This document shows positions 37,098 through 37,992 of a DNA stretch of 37,992 nucleotides, piece by piece. The translations under genes and the position numbers were made by a program. The notes beneath the pieces were generated by a model. It was not told where the DNA came from and made no database searches. It saw only the letters and a list, made by a program, of their open reading frames with translations. Every line of letters begins with the position of its first letter. The stretch's first letter is position 1. Where the stretch lies: NCBI GenBank assembly GCA_013298505.1, contig JAAFHY010000023.1:1-37992 (forward strand). The letters are read 5' to 3'. The stretch comes from Cytophagales bacterium (GTDB lineage: Bacteria > Bacteroidota > Bacteroidia > Cytophagales > Cyclobacteriaceae).

Positions 37098-37753
37098 AAG
37101 GCCTTGTTAGTAGATAGATATGCCTCCTCTAAGCTTCCAAACTGATCAACTAATTTCTGATTTTGTCCTTCTAATACCACAGTGCCATCCTTTAAAAATA
37201 GAATATGGTCAGCTGTCTTTTCCATTTCGGCTATCATTGGGCTTGCAATAACGAAAGTACTTCCCGTTTTACTATAGCTACTGACTAAGGTCCAAAGCTT
37301 CCTGATTGAATCAATATCTAAATGATTAGTGGGCTCGTCAAGGATTATTAACTCACACTTGCCAATAAATGCCAATGTTAACGCGACTCGTTGCTTCATC
37401 CCTGCGGATAAAGTTCCAAATCTTCGTTCACCAAAGTCAATTGAAAATAATCGCAAAGCTACTTCTAAATTAAATTCGTTAGCCAAGATTAATTTTCCAT
37501 ACAGAGTTAATTGCTGATTTACTGTCATATCATCAAAAAATCCCTTTCTGGAAATGCAAATACCTATTGATTTTGGTCTTTCATCAAATTCTCCTTCATA
37601 GGAAATAACTCCAGCTAAACAGTTAAGCAATGTTGTTTTGCCAGATCCATTAGCACCAATCAATGCTACTATTTGACCCCGTTTAAATTCGAAACTAATT
37701 TCATTGAGAATAAAATTATTGTTGATCTTCTTCTTTAGGTTTAAAATCTTCAT
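37094..37753 (-). CDS. ABC transporter ATP-binding protein with altered Q-loop and H-switch
   Basis: 219 aa. Walker A GANGSGKTT (33-41), signature LSAGM (115-119), Walker B LIILDEP (135-141) and D-loop NHLD are intact. The Q-loop position reads ICISRKGFF (no Gln), and the switch His is replaced by Pro172 in VIASPMIAEME. Q-loop variation occurs in bacteriocin-type exporters; loss of the His is unusual and may reduce hydrolysis. AT-rich; shares a 4-bp overlap with the permease. Confidence 0.88.
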   Translation of the reverse strand: MKILNLKKKINNNFILNEISFEFKRGQIVALIGANGSGKTTLLNCLAGVISYEGEFDERPKSIGICISRKGFFDDMTVNQQLTLYGKLILANEFNLEVALRLFSIDFGERRFGTLSAGMKQRVALTLAFIGKCELIILDEPTNHLDIDSIRKLWTLVSSYSKTGSTFVIASPMIAEMEKTADHILFLKDGTVVLEGQNQKLVDQFGSLEEAYLSTNKAL

Positions 37754-37992
37754 GCTAGAACGCTAGATGCAACGCAATTAATAAAGGGCATTTCTAAAAT
37801 CCTATTCTCAACTGTGCATTGGTTGAAAGGAGTCTAGAAATACCCGCAATGACGAAATCTATTTCGGGTCTGTAAATTAAACTGTGTCAGTTAATAATTA
37901 TTGTAATCATACCTGATGTTGGAATGTGGTCAACTCCCCACCTGCCCACTTGGTGCAATGTTATAAAATTTAGTTGGGAGTTGTCCATCATT
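37754..37992. other. Non-coding right edge with insertion-sequence-like ends
   Basis: 239 bp without a convincing gene. It contains GGGTCTGTAAATTAAACTGT (37866-37885) followed by GTCAG, which reminds me of IS-element termini in Bacteroidota. It also contains an imperfect 11-bp inverted repeat GGTCAACTCCC (37928-37938) / GGGAGTTGTCC (37976-37986). No transposase is inside the window, so this stays tentative. Confidence 0.35.

Overview
The window is a chromosomal segment of a Bacteroidota bacterium, probably of the Cytophagales/Cyclobacteriaceae type. The evidence is its moderately AT-rich composition, near absence of Shine-Dalgarno sites, several exact TAnnTTTG promoter boxes (the Bacteroidota sigma-factor -7 element), and its protein families: DUF4139/MuiA-like, a BBP2-type porin, a YceI lipoprotein, Ldh2-type dehydrogenase, FtsB/DivIC, and r-proteins of the zinc-free type. 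No rRNA, tRNA, CRISPR array or intact transposase was seen.

Left part (1-8.8 kb): the N-terminal part of a DUF4172-type Fic protein lies behind a cluster of TCCGCA/TGCGGA palindromes. Next come an acyl-CoA (propionyl-CoA) carboxylase beta subunit, a divergent Ppx/GppA phosphatase, a YceI lipoprotein, a porin, a DUF4139 protein, an Ldh2-family oxidoreductase and a small outer-membrane barrel.

Core (8.5-26.3 kb, all minus strand): ftsB-like, eno and carA lie downstream of a very long ribosomal-protein block. In transcription order the block is rplC-rplD-rplW-rplB-rpsS-rplV-rpsC-rplP-rpmC-rpsQ-rplN-rplX-rplE-rpsN | rpsH-rplF-rplR-rpsE-rpmD-rplO-secY-map-infA-rpmJ-rpsM-rpsK-rpsD-rpoA-rplQ. rpsJ is absent at the head. 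A canonical promoter stands directly before rplC, and a second near-identical promoter, overlapping a terminator-like hairpin, splits the block between rpsN and rpsH. A strong intrinsic terminator closes the block after rplQ, and another follows eno.

Right part (26.5-38 kb): a FecCD-type permease and its ATPase (ATGA overlap) are followed by a minus-strand operon reading lipoprotein serine hydrolase (beta-lactamase fold) - DUF1611/DgcN-like protein - antitoxin - ParE/RelE toxin - dipeptide epimerase (MLE superfamily) - exported amidase. This looks like a peptide/D-glutamate or muropeptide salvage operon with a toxin-antitoxin module spliced into it. A second RelE/ParE module sits directly before rlmN. 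The right edge has an AT-rich ABC-2-type exporter pair whose ATPase lacks the usual Q-loop Gln and H-switch His, followed by non-coding DNA with insertion-sequence-like ends.

The observations most worth following up are the promoter/terminator overlap inside the ribosomal operon, the interrupted DUF1611-epimerase operon, and the palindrome array controlling the Fic gene.
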